Below, piece by piece: positions 1 to 6,097 of a stretch of 7,277 nucleotides of DNA (position 1 is the first letter of the stretch; each line of letters starts with the position of its first letter). The notes beneath the pieces are model-generated. The model ran no database searches and had not been told where the DNA came from. It worked only from the letters and a program-made list of their open reading frames with translations. Source of the stretch: Deinococcus sp. (lineage in GTDB: Bacteria; Deinococcota; Deinococci; JACQHA01); contig JACQHA010000198.1 of the NCBI GenBank assembly GCA_016199255.1, positions 1-7,277 on the forward strand, read 5' to 3'. A program made the position numbers and the translations under genes.

Positions 1-21
1 GATTTCCTTGATGTTCTGCAT
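1..21 (-). CDS. Start of a gene running off the left edge (partial)
   Basis: On the minus strand an ATG at 21-19 opens a frame, MQNIKEI, that stays open to the window edge. It is preceded by AGGAGAG (27-33) five bases upstream, a good Shine-Dalgarno sequence. It begins 33 bases after the toxin stop codon, so it could be a third gene of the same transcript. Seven residues are too few to assign a product. Confidence 0.4.
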
Positions 22-54
22 CCTGCCTCTCCTCTGGTGGGTTACTACCAGTGG

Positions 55-450
55 CTAGTCTACACGGTAGGGAAGGGCGAGCAGCTGAAGCTCTGGCATT
101 GGGTAGTGGCGGGAGTTGTAAGTCACCAGGGTCAGCCCATACTGCATGGCAGTGGCGGCGATCATGGCATCTATTGGTGACAGGCTAATTCCCTGGGTGC
201 GGAGGGTTCGCACCTGCTGGGCTGCCAGAGTGGCGATGGCTGGGTCAAGTGGAATCTGAAGCAGGCCAGATAAGAACTGGTTGGTGCGGCGTGCTTCGGA
301 GGGGAGCATCCCCACCTGGACTTCAAAGATGGAGAGAACGGAGATGTGGGGTACGCTCTCTTGCTGGAGTCGGTGGAGCGCCGCCCGGGTGTCAGAGCGC
401 TTCCGCAGGTACCAGATGAGGACGTCGCTATCGAGGAGGTAGCGGTTCAT
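55..450 (-). CDS. vapC: PIN-domain toxin ribonuclease, VapC-like
   Basis: This is a 131-residue PIN-domain protein, the usual VapC length. VapC toxins are Mg2+-dependent RNases, often cutting tRNA or rRNA, that are held inactive by a cognate antitoxin. The PIN signature is readable: LLDSDVLI near the N-terminus supplies Asp7, ISVLSIFEV supplies Glu43, and SPIDAMIAATA supplies Asp94. The tail TYNSRHY (Asn112, His115) sits where the family has its fourth, less conserved D/N position. All core acidic residues are present, so it should be active. Its ATG lies inside the upstream antitoxin gene (23-base overlap) and has no clear Shine-Dalgarno sequence, so translation is probably coupled to the antitoxin. 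The family call is firm; substrate specificity cannot be read from the sequence. Confidence 0.9.
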   Translation of the reverse strand: MNRYLLDSDVLIWYLRKRSDTRAALHRLQQESVPHISVLSIFEVQVGMLPSEARRTNQFLSGLLQIPLDPAIATLAAQQVRTLRTQGISLSPIDAMIAATAMQYGLTLVTYNSRHYPMPELQLLALPYRVD

Positions 451-733
451 TGCGCAGGCGCGCCAGCCGTCTCAGCCGCTCTTGGGTACTATGGCGCAGG
501 GCCCGAAGGTAACGCTCCATGTCCTGGTGGGTACGCAGGTCCGGATGATTCTTATCCCGCCAGGCGCCGAAGCCAGCTCTTAATCCCTTCTCTAGACGCA
601 ACCGATCAAGCTTCTCCTGGACGGCCTCCACCACAAACTGGCTCTTGGTACGGGGACGAACCGTGCGGTTCAGTTCTTGGATCAGCGTCTCGGGAAAGAG
701 TAGGTGTACTTTACGTACCCGTGCTTTCTCCAT
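428..733 (-). CDS. vapB: Ribbon-helix-helix antitoxin of the VapBC-type pair
   Basis: This 101-residue basic protein lies directly upstream of the PIN toxin, in the classic antitoxin-then-toxin order. Residues ~5-45 (RVRKVHLLFPETLIQEL, then TKSQFVVEAVQEKLDRL) fit a ribbon-helix-helix fold: a short beta strand contacting DNA followed by two helices. The C-terminal half (~50-95) is charged and helical and would wrap the toxin. Antitoxins of this kind neutralise the toxin and, as dimers or as the toxin complex, repress their own promoter. The start is supported by AAGGAG at 743-748, nine bases upstream. An imperfect palindrome at 748-761 is a plausible operator. The exact antitoxin family is not certain from sequence alone. 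Confidence 0.8.
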   Translation of the reverse strand: MEKARVRKVHLLFPETLIQELNRTVRPRTKSQFVVEAVQEKLDRLRLEKGLRAGFGAWRDKNHPDLRTHQDMERYLRALRHSTQERLRRLARLRNEPLPPR

Positions 734-742
734 ATCCGAAAA

Positions 743-748
743 CTCCTT
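743..748 (-). promoter_or_regulatory. Ribosome binding site of the antitoxin
   Basis: On the minus strand the sequence reads AAGGAG, nine bases before the ATG at 733. It supports this start. Confidence 0.7.
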
Positions 749-761
749 CCTCTTAAGAAGA
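748..761 (-). promoter_or_regulatory. Candidate antitoxin operator (imperfect palindrome)
   Basis: TCCTCTT/AAGAAGA forms a 14-base palindrome with one mismatched pair, centred on the self-complementary core TCTTAAGA (751-758). It lies just upstream of and touching the antitoxin ribosome binding site. A possible -10 box reading TAGAAT on the minus strand lies about 10-15 bases further upstream (772-777). Ribbon-helix-helix antitoxins usually bind palindromes in this position. The role is inferred from position. Confidence 0.35.
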
Positions 762-840
762 GTACATAGTTATTCTACCTAATTGTGGATAGATAAGTGG
801 CACTCAGCTGCTAGCTACCAGGTACTTTAGGGCTCTAGGG

Positions 841-846
841 CATAAT
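841..846 (+). promoter_or_regulatory. -10 box six bases before the glycosylase remnant start
   Basis: CATAAT matches five of six bases of TATAAT and ends six bases before the ATG at 853. No Shine-Dalgarno sequence precedes that ATG at normal spacing. This is the arrangement of a leaderless transcript, common in Deinococcota and some other lineages. No good -35 is visible. Confidence 0.35.
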
Positions 847-852
847 GCCTCT

Positions 853-1101
853 ATGGGGACAGGAGAGGTCCTCGAGATGCTGCGCCAGGAAATCGTTGCC
901 TGCCGGGCATGTCCCACCATGCCCGATTCCCGCCGCCGGGTGCCCGGGGCAGGGGAGATCGGCGCCCGGGTAGTCCTATTAGGGGAAGCAGTGGGGCGCT
1001 TCGGGGGCGATAGGACAGGCGTGCCTTTCACCGGGGACCGCAGCGGGCGACTGCTGCAGGACATGCTGGCGGCAGTGCCCCTGAGAGCTGCTTCGGGCTA
1101 A
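853..1101 (+). pseudogene. Truncated family 4/5 uracil-DNA glycosylase (N-terminal third)
   Basis: The 82-residue product matches the N-terminus of iron-sulfur uracil-DNA glycosylases, which remove uracil (and in family 5 other deaminated bases) from DNA in base-excision repair. Visible marks are the first Cys pair CRACP (Cys17, Cys20), the VPGAG lead-in, the strand ARVVLLGEA and the active-site loop region RTGVPFTGDRSGRLL. RTG-FTGDRSG resembles family 5 (UdgB) more than family 4. Full-length members are about 190-240 residues. Here the frame stops at a TAA (1099-1101) and only 99 bases remain before the next gene, so the second Cys pair and the later catalytic motifs are absent. The missing part is therefore deleted rather than frameshifted. 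It is almost certainly non-functional. Confidence 0.75.
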
Positions 1102-1200
1102 GTTGCCAGGCAGCGTTGTGTGCCCGCCAGTGGGTCATCAGCGTTTTGCGCGGCAGATGTAAGTGGTGTTTAGTACCTTCTCCTGGGGAGGGAGGCTTAG
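1102..1200 (+). promoter_or_regulatory. Leader of the large surface protein gene: possible promoter and strong RBS
   Basis: The clear element is GGGGAGGGAGG at 1185-1195, a strong Shine-Dalgarno region five bases before the GTG at 1201, which decides that start. TTGCGC (1146-1151) and TTTAGT (1169-1174), spaced by 17 bases, are a weak promoter candidate. No glycosylase remnant could be recognised here in any frame. Confidence 0.4.
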
Positions 1201-4146
1201 GTGCGAACCACTGGTTCGGGCTGGTCGTGGTGTTGTCCCTGGCTGCTGGCAGCTCTGGGCAGCTTGCTCTGGCTGACCCAGGTGGGAGCCCAGCCCGCGT
1301 CCCTTCAGATCACTGCGCCGCCAGGGCGAGTGGCCAAGCCGGGGGAGTTTGTTACCTACGCCTTCCTCTTGGAGAATACTAGCTCCCAGACTCTGGCGGT
1401 CACGCTCACTTACCACTCCAGCCAGCAGTTTACGTTGCTGCCGGCGTTTACCATGCTGCCAATTGCCCCACTCGAGCGGCGGCCAGTGCCGGTCACGCTG
1501 GCGGTGCCGCCTAATGCGCTAGCTGGTGTAGCCGATATACTCACCCTCACTGCCCAGACCCCAGCCGGGGAGGTTTCGGCTACAGTCACTACCCAGGTGC
1601 AGTTCGTGCCTAGGGTGGCCCTGGCTGGTCCTGAGCCGCTGGAGGTGCTCGTAGGGGAGCGTCTGGAAATTGCTTTCCAACTGCACAACCAGGGCAACGG
1701 CCCCGATCAGTTCACCCTGACCCTCTCTGGTCCGGGGGCTCCCTTGGCCCGGCTCCCCACTGCCAGCGTGTCGCTCGCGCCCAGGGAACAGGTCCAGGTG
1801 ACCATCAGTGTCGTCCCGCAGGAAGTAGGGGTGACAGTAGTCATCCTCAGTGCCGTGTCCACCATGCATTCCCAGGTGAGCGCCACCGCCCAGGCGATAC
1901 TCAGCGTCTTGGCGCCGCCACCGGCTATTGCCCCGCGCGACTTTCCCCTGCAGGGCACGGTGCGGCTGGCACTGGCGGACGTGGCCCAGCCAGGGGACGT
2001 CACCGTGGGGGTGGAGCTGGGTGGGGCGGTTTCCGACGTGGTGGCGCTGGACCTAGCGTTTTCCAGCGAGCTGAGCCAGCCAGCCAATATCCAGTTTCTC
2101 CTGGAGCTGACCCAGCTCCTGACGGCGGACCAGTTGCAGCTGGGGACCATTGCCGGAAAGCTCTTCGACCTGGAGAGTATCGGTGGCCTGGCTGGGGCCA
2201 AGCTGGAGCAGGGAGGCGGTGGCCTGGCTCTGGGGGCTTTTCTGGGCCTGGACGGCAGGGATTTCTCTGGCATCGGGCTAGGGGTGGGGGCGCGGTTGCT
2301 CTCCGAGCTAGAGGCAGCAGGGGGAAAACCGGCCCTCGAGCTCGCTGGCCAGCTGGCACTAGCAGAGCTGGACACCGGGCTAACCCTCTCCCTCTTTGCC
2401 CAGGGCGAGGCCAACCTGCCGGCGGGCGATCCCTGGCTCACTGCCGAGGGCAGCCTGGCGCTGGAGGCGCCGCTGGCGGCGCCGGTTTCCTTCGACCTAG
2501 ACTTGGCGCTTAGCGTCCTGGAGCCGTTGCCGGGCGTCATCGCCGGGCTGGGCCTGGCGGGGCAAGGTGCTGGGGGAACCCTGGAGAACGGCAGCTTGCT
2601 GCTCAGCGCCCAGTTCCAGAGTGACCTGCTGGATGTCTTGGTCCTGCAGAGCCTGGGCCAGCGCCTGGGCGGGGCCAGCAGTGTCACCGGTGCGGTGCTG
2701 GCGCTCCGGCTACCGGAGTTCCCCTTATTGCGGTTCAATTTCCAGAGAAGCCAGCAGCAGCTTGGCGTCGAGGCTGATGGCCGGGACCGCCTGGGCGCCA
2801 TGGCCCAGTTCCGCTTCGGCCAGGGCATGCTGACCCTGGATGTAGCGCAAGAGCAGCGCCTCCTGAGTGGCAGCCCCAGTACCGACACCGAGCTGGCGTT
2901 ACGTCTGCAGCTCCCGCTGGGACAGGTGAACGCCTTCTTGGAGGTGCAGTTAGACCAGTTGGCGATAGAGGGCGGCAGCGCTGACATCTGGTCCGCCACC
3001 TTTAACCTGACGGGGAGCGATAGGTTCGACCCCAGGGTCTCGGCCAGCCTGGACCTGAGCGCTGAGGGACTGGGGGGAGAGCTCAGTTATCAGCAAGTCT
3101 TCGCCTTTCCTGGGGGAGCGGCCCTGGAACTCACTATAGACAGCGCCCTCACCCAGGCAGGCGAAAGCAAGCTGCAGCTCGGGCTGGCAGTGGAACTGCC
3201 GCTCCTGTTCGCCACCCCTCCAGCGGTGACTGCTTTCTTCGGGGGCCGCCTGGCAGGCACTGTGCGTGGCACAGTGTTCCGGGACCTGGACTTTGACCGG
3301 GTCCAGGATCCGGAAGAGCCTGGCGTGGCCGGGGTGCGCCTGCGGCTGGGCGGTTCTGCAGTGGAAACTGATCAGGCTGGGCACTACCAATTTATCGATG
3401 TGCCCCCCGGCCCAGCCGAGGTGTCAATTGATGTAGGCACGGTACCGGTGCGGCTCATCCCTGTGGTCTTCCGACAGGTAGTGGAGGTGGTACGCGACCA
3501 GGAGGTGCCGGCCAATTTTGCCCTGATTCCCGGGGCAGAACTGGTTGGGCTGGTCTTCACCGATCAGAACCGCAATGGGCAACCTGACCCCGGTGAGGCG
3601 GGAATGGTGGGGGTGGTGCTGGAGGTCATTCGCGAGGGCGACCGGCCAACGACGGTCCAGACCGACGTCAACGGCCACTTCCTGCGCACTGGCTTGCCAC
3701 CTGGCACTTACACCATCCGGGTCCTGGAGAGGACATTGCCGCCGAATTTCGTCGTCACCACCGCCTCGCCGCTGCAGGTTTCTCTGGCGCCAGGTGACCA
3801 GGCCCAGCTACTTTTCGGGGTGGCCCTGCGGCAGCGACAGATTGTCCTGGTGCCGCTGGAGGTGCCGCTGGCCATTAGGTTGAAAGCTGAGCCGGACCAG
3901 GTGCCGCCGGGCGGGGAGGTGCTGCTCACGCTCCAGGCCACCCGCGAACTATCCACAGCAGCGGTGCGCCTGAGTAATGGCAGCCGCCTGACCCTTTTGA
4001 GTACTGCTGACCCCCGGGTGTTCTCTGCCCGCCTCGCCATCCCGGCAGATACCCCAGCCGGGCCACTGGCCATTGAGGCAGTCGGCGTCACCGCCGATGG
4101 CCAAATGGCCATGTTCACCTTGACCATTACTGTAGGGGGCAGCTAG
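1201..4146 (+). CDS. Large exported beta-rich surface or outer-membrane protein with SdrD-B-like domains
   Basis: This 981-residue protein starts at GTG, supported by a strong ribosome binding site. Residues 1-30 are a Sec signal peptide (hydrophobic WLLAALGSLLWL, likely cut after VGA). Two Ig-like domains of the NEW3/DUF11 type follow at ~31-136 and ~137-237, with hallmark phrases such as FLLENTSSQTL and FQLHNQGNGPDQF. Residues ~248-683 form a long Gly/Leu-rich stretch of alternating beta strands that resembles a membrane barrel but has no recognised signature. Two SdrD-B-like domains lie at ~686-775 (DLDFDRVQDPEEPGVAGV) and ~779-875 (DQNRNGQPDPGEAGMVGV), each with a calcium-loop Asp/Asn pattern and a T-D-x-x-G-x-(Y/F) strand. 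A last Ig-like domain spans ~888-978. There is no LPXTG, SLH domain or C-terminal membrane helix, so surface retention would need the barrel-like part. N-terminal periplasmic-type domains, a beta core and C-terminal sandwich domains echo the layout of pilus ushers. With a chaperone/subunit operon facing it, it is a candidate assembly platform. A plain surface adhesin is the alternative. Confidence 0.7.
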   Translation: MRTTGSGWSWCCPWLLAALGSLLWLTQVGAQPASLQITAPPGRVAKPGEFVTYAFLLENTSSQTLAVTLTYHSSQQFTLLPAFTMLPIAPLERRPVPVTLAVPPNALAGVADILTLTAQTPAGEVSATVTTQVQFVPRVALAGPEPLEVLVGERLEIAFQLHNQGNGPDQFTLTLSGPGAPLARLPTASVSLAPREQVQVTISVVPQEVGVTVVILSAVSTMHSQVSATAQAILSVLAPPPAIAPRDFPLQGTVRLALADVAQPGDVTVGVELGGAVSDVVALDLAFSSELSQPANIQFLLELTQLLTADQLQLGTIAGKLFDLESIGGLAGAKLEQGGGGLALGAFLGLDGRDFSGIGLGVGARLLSELEAAGGKPALELAGQLALAELDTGLTLSLFAQGEANLPAGDPWLTAEGSLALEAPLAAPVSFDLDLALSVLEPLPGVIAGLGLAGQGAGGTLENGSLLLSAQFQSDLLDVLVLQSLGQRLGGASSVTGAVLALRLPEFPLLRFNFQRSQQQLGVEADGRDRLGAMAQFRFGQGMLTLDVAQEQRLLSGSPSTDTELALRLQLPLGQVNAFLEVQLDQLAIEGGSADIWSATFNLTGSDRFDPRVSASLDLSAEGLGGELSYQQVFAFPGGAALELTIDSALTQAGESKLQLGLAVELPLLFATPPAVTAFFGGRLAGTVRGTVFRDLDFDRVQDPEEPGVAGVRLRLGGSAVETDQAGHYQFIDVPPGPAEVSIDVGTVPVRLIPVVFRQVVEVVRDQEVPANFALIPGAELVGLVFTDQNRNGQPDPGEAGMVGVVLEVIREGDRPTTVQTDVNGHFLRTGLPPGTYTIRVLERTLPPNFVVTTASPLQVSLAPGDQAQLLFGVALRQRQIVLVPLEVPLAIRLKAEPDQVPPGGEVLLTLQATRELSTAAVRLSNGSRLTLLSTADPRVFSARLAIPADTPAGPLAIEAVGVTADGQMAMFTLTITVGGS

Positions 4147-4643
4147 GGGGAGACCAGGGTGTAGGTCACCGTGGTCTGGAAGCTGCCGGGGGGCTCGTTG
4201 CCCTCCAGCCGCAGCCGGTAGTTATGCCGCCGGCGAATGGTGCCTTTTTGCGACCCTGAGGTAAAAAGCTGCTGAGAGGAAGAGAGGCGCACGTAGGTGT
4301 TGGAGCCGCTCATCACGTACTCCAGCCGGTCCACCGGAAAGTCAGGGGCGAAAGGCAGGCCGCTCACCAGCACTCTCCACTTGATGGTGCCCGAGCCAGA
4401 CACGGTGATTTCCAGGTTCACCCGCTGCGCGCTGGTGGTGGAGGGGCTGGTGGGGGTGTAGAAAGCGGGAAAGGCAGTGGGAGGGTAAACCTGGCCGGCA
4501 GCCGGGGTATTGAGGTTGAACACCAGGGCGCTGGGCTGCGTGATGCGCAGCTGGAGGGTGGGCTCGTCGTCCCCGGCCATAGAGTGGGGAAGGCAGGCCA
4601 GTACCAGCAGGTAAGTCACAAACCAAGCCAGCTTCCAGCTCAT
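4143..4643 (-). CDS. Exported fibre-subunit-like protein, third of the operon
   Basis: This 166-residue protein starts at the ATG whose A overlaps the previous stop (TAATG, 4641-4645), a typical coupled start; longer in-frame starts would run back through the neighbouring gene. Residues ~1-23 form a signal peptide (hydrophobic WFVTYLLVLACL, cut near SMA or MAG). The mature part is beta-rich. It shares with the second subunit the motif YPPTAFPAFYTP (53-64) and with both other subunits the C-terminal block YRLRLEGNEPPGS...TVTYTL (142-163). KWRVLVSG (88-95) corresponds to NWSV in the first subunit. The conserved last strand is reminiscent of pilin and spore-coat-U type Ig folds, where it completes the subunit. 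The function as a fibre or tip component is inferred from the chaperone next door. Its stop overlaps the convergent large gene by four bases. Confidence 0.65.
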   Translation of the reverse strand: MSWKLAWFVTYLLVLACLPHSMAGDDEPTLQLRITQPSALVFNLNTPAAGQVYPPTAFPAFYTPTSPSTTSAQRVNLEITVSGSGTIKWRVLVSGLPFAPDFPVDRLEYVMSGSNTYVRLSSSQQLFTSGSQKGTIRRRHNYRLRLEGNEPPGSFQTTVTYTLVSP

Positions 4644-5182
4644 TAGACCCCCGAGGTAATGGTGTAGGTAATGGTGACGGTAGCGTTGCTGGCCGCCTCT
4701 TCGGCGCCGGTAAGCTGCAGGAGCAAGAGGCGCTCGATGCGCTCGTAGCCCTGGGTACGCCGGGTCTCTTGGCCGAGCGGCACGGGAGCACCGAAGCTGG
4801 TCCACAGGTTGGGATCTGGCGCCTGGGTGCCGTCAGCTGGTGTGGTTGCATCAGGGAGCCCCAAATAGAGCTGGGAGGCCAGGAGGGTGGGCGTGAAGTT
4901 CTGGGCTGCGGTAGCCGTGACGGTGAAGCTGGTGGCGTTGCTGAAAATCTCCAGCACCAGGTCTTGCCCATTGCTGGGGCGGTAGTAAGCAGGAAAGACC
5001 TCAGGTGGGAAGCCCCCGGAGCTCAGGGACAGGTCAAACACTGGCGGGCTGGAGAGGAGGCGGATGGAGATCTGGGTGGGGATCTGGACCTGGAAATTGA
5101 GCCCGGCGCTCGTCTGCGACCGGCCGACGCCGGCGCCCACGCAGCCAGCCAGTGCCAGAAGGAGGAGCCCAGTGGCCCTCAT
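4643..5182 (-). CDS. Exported fibre-subunit-like protein with lipobox, second of the operon
   Basis: This 179-residue protein overlaps the chaperone stop by ATGA (5179-5182), so the two are translationally coupled; AGGTG (5185-5189) also precedes the ATG. The N-terminus MRATGLLLLALAGC ends in LAGC, a full lipobox match with Cys14 as the lipidation site, so this member may be a lipoprotein. The residue after Cys is Val, not Asp, compatible with outer-membrane sorting by the enterobacterial rule. The mature part begins with alternating strands (NFQVQIPTQISIRLL) and contains FPPEVFPAYYRP (58-69), nearly the same motif as in the third subunit. It ends with LLLLQLTGAEEAASNATVTITYTITSGV-like strands (152-179), shared with both other subunits. 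A plausible role is an anchoring or basal subunit; this is inference. Ordinary signal-peptidase cleavage further on cannot be excluded. Confidence 0.65.
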   Translation of the reverse strand: MRATGLLLLALAGCVGAGVGRSQTSAGLNFQVQIPTQISIRLLSSPPVFDLSLSSGGFPPEVFPAYYRPSNGQDLVLEIFSNATSFTVTATAAQNFTPTLLASQLYLGLPDATTPADGTQAPDPNLWTSFGAPVPLGQETRRTQGYERIERLLLLQLTGAEEAASNATVTITYTITSGV

Positions 5183-6006
5183 GGCACCTGGATCACCCCT
5201 TGCCCGGCCAAGAGCTGTTCGCTGCCGAAATCGAACAGGGCCAGGGCTAGATACTGGCCAGGCATAATCTCCGGCGGTAAATCCACTTTGAAGTCACGCA
5301 GGGAATCGGGCAGCACTGCCCCTCCGGCAATAGGGAGGTCCATCACCGGCTCGCCAAACAGGTCGCGCAGGGACAGGGTCCCCGTCACCCGGAGCAGCAC
5401 GTTGCCAGTGTTCTGGAAAGTAACCACCACCTGCCTGGTCCCTTCAGGCGAGACCAGGGTCTCCAGCCGGGTCGGCTGCCCCTGGGGCTGGGCTGTGCCG
5501 TTCACCACCAGGTTCACGCCGGCAGCAATCTGCGCCGAAAAACTGAGGCCGATCTGCTCGGTGCTGGCCACTGGCACGGTGGTGAACACAACCAGCGCCG
5601 TGTAGCCCCCCTGGAGGCTGGCGTCGTTGGGCAGGGAGACTGTAAAGCGCAACACGGTCTCGGCTTCTGGGTCGAGGTTGAACTGGGTCTGGCTCAAGAT
5701 AATAAAGCGGGCAGCGGAGCGGGGCTGCGACCCAGGCGGCAGGAAGGCGATTTCTCCCCCCTGGTTCATCGTCCAGTCCACTACCTCCACATTGACCTGG
5801 GCCTGGTCTGGCGCCCGGTTGAACAAGGTGAACTCGCCAGTGGCGCTCTCACCCAGGGCCAGGGTGGCTTCAAAGTTGGGTGGGGAAACGGCGATCCCCT
5901 GGGCCTCCGCCTGCTGGGGGCCCAAAAAAGCTAGCAGGCTGGCCATGAGGACTGCCAGGCGGAAGGTGGTGCTGGTCTGCCCGAGGGGTAATTTCATGGG
6001 CTTCAT
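5179..6006 (-). CDS. PapD-like (or DUF916-like) periplasmic chaperone
   Basis: From the ATG at 6006 the protein has 275 residues. Residues 1-35 are a signal peptide (FRLAVLMASLLAFL, cut after AEA). An N-terminal Ig domain (~37-145) reads like pilus chaperones: IAVSPPNFEATLALGES, FNRAPDQAQVNVEVVDW, PPGSQPRSAARFIIL, FNLDPEAETVLRFTVSLP. A second Ig-like domain (~155-275) follows. PapD-type chaperones cap pilus subunits in the periplasm by lending a beta strand. The conserved Arg of the first strand is not obvious here, and DUF916 (WxL-associated) proteins look similar, so the assignment is to the fold rather than the exact family. An in-frame ATG at 6096 would add 30 residues, but these are encoded by a hairpin and a promoter and precede the signal peptide. 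The 6006 start sits seven bases after a -10 box and has no Shine-Dalgarno, fitting a leaderless start; 5997 is also possible. Confidence 0.65.
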   Translation of the reverse strand: MKPMKLPLGQTSTTFRLAVLMASLLAFLGPQQAEAQGIAVSPPNFEATLALGESATGEFTLFNRAPDQAQVNVEVVDWTMNQGGEIAFLPPGSQPRSAARFIILSQTQFNLDPEAETVLRFTVSLPNDASLQGGYTALVVFTTVPVASTEQIGLSFSAQIAAGVNLVVNGTAQPQGQPTRLETLVSPEGTRQVVVTFQNTGNVLLRVTGTLSLRDLFGEPVMDLPIAGGAVLPDSLRDFKVDLPPEIMPGQYLALALFDFGSEQLLAGQGVIQVP

Positions 6007-6013
6007 GCCGCTG

Positions 6014-6042
6014 AGCATAGCGGGGGCGAGGAAGCGTGTCAA
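6014..6042 (-). promoter_or_regulatory. Internal promoter for the chaperone gene
   Basis: On the minus strand TTGACA (6042-6037) is a perfect -35 box. After 17 bases comes TATGCT (6019-6014), a four-of-six -10 box. Transcription would start at or within a few bases of the ATG at 6006, giving a leaderless mRNA. It begins at the base next to the hairpin, so the two elements together separate the first subunit gene from the rest of the operon. Confidence 0.6.
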
Positions 6043-6076
6043 CGCTGCACAGCCCGTCTTAACGGGCTGTGCAGCG
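6043..6076 (-). terminator. Perfect 15-bp hairpin after the first subunit gene
   Basis: Arms CGCTGCACAGCCCGT (6043-6057) and ACGGGCTGTGCAGCG (6062-6076) are exact reverse complements around a four-base loop, beginning 21 bases after the subunit stop codon. The stem is GC-rich and very stable. The minus strand carries only TT after it, so it is not a textbook intrinsic terminator. It may instead be a partial terminator, or a 3' stabiliser or processing site that raises the level of the first subunit mRNA. A copy of a dispersed palindromic repeat is another possibility. Confidence 0.7.
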
Positions 6077-6097
6077 CCAGGGCGAAAGGGAGACATG

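Noticed and set aside
1..21. Assigning the left-edge gene as ATP synthase gamma subunit from MQNIKEI
   Set aside because: Seven residues resemble that N-terminus but are far too few to support an identification.
346..756. Plus-strand frame opposite the toxin-antitoxin pair
   Set aside because: It is low-complexity Pro/Gly-rich, lacks motifs, and lies antisense to two well-supported genes.
1102..1160. Frameshifted remainder of the uracil-DNA glycosylase
   Set aside because: All three forward frames were read. One gives VVCPPVGHQRFARQM, faintly like a later glycosylase motif, but there is too little to claim and the space is far too short for the missing two thirds.
1707..2999. Long antisense frame of 430 codons inside the large surface protein gene
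   Set aside because: It is Ser/Pro/Arg-rich with no recognisable motif and mirrors the GC-rich codon pattern of the sense gene, which has a signal peptide and clear domains.
4644..4805. Upstream extension of the third subunit to 4805
   Set aside because: It is Arg-rich, overlaps the second subunit gene throughout and precedes a good signal peptide; the TAATG start is far better.
6007..6096. Thirty-residue N-terminal extension of the chaperone from the ATG at 6096
   Set aside because: It is encoded by a perfect hairpin and a consensus promoter, has no ribosome binding site, and would bury the signal peptide 30 residues inside. The TAGCATG junction could support coupling, so a small doubt remains.
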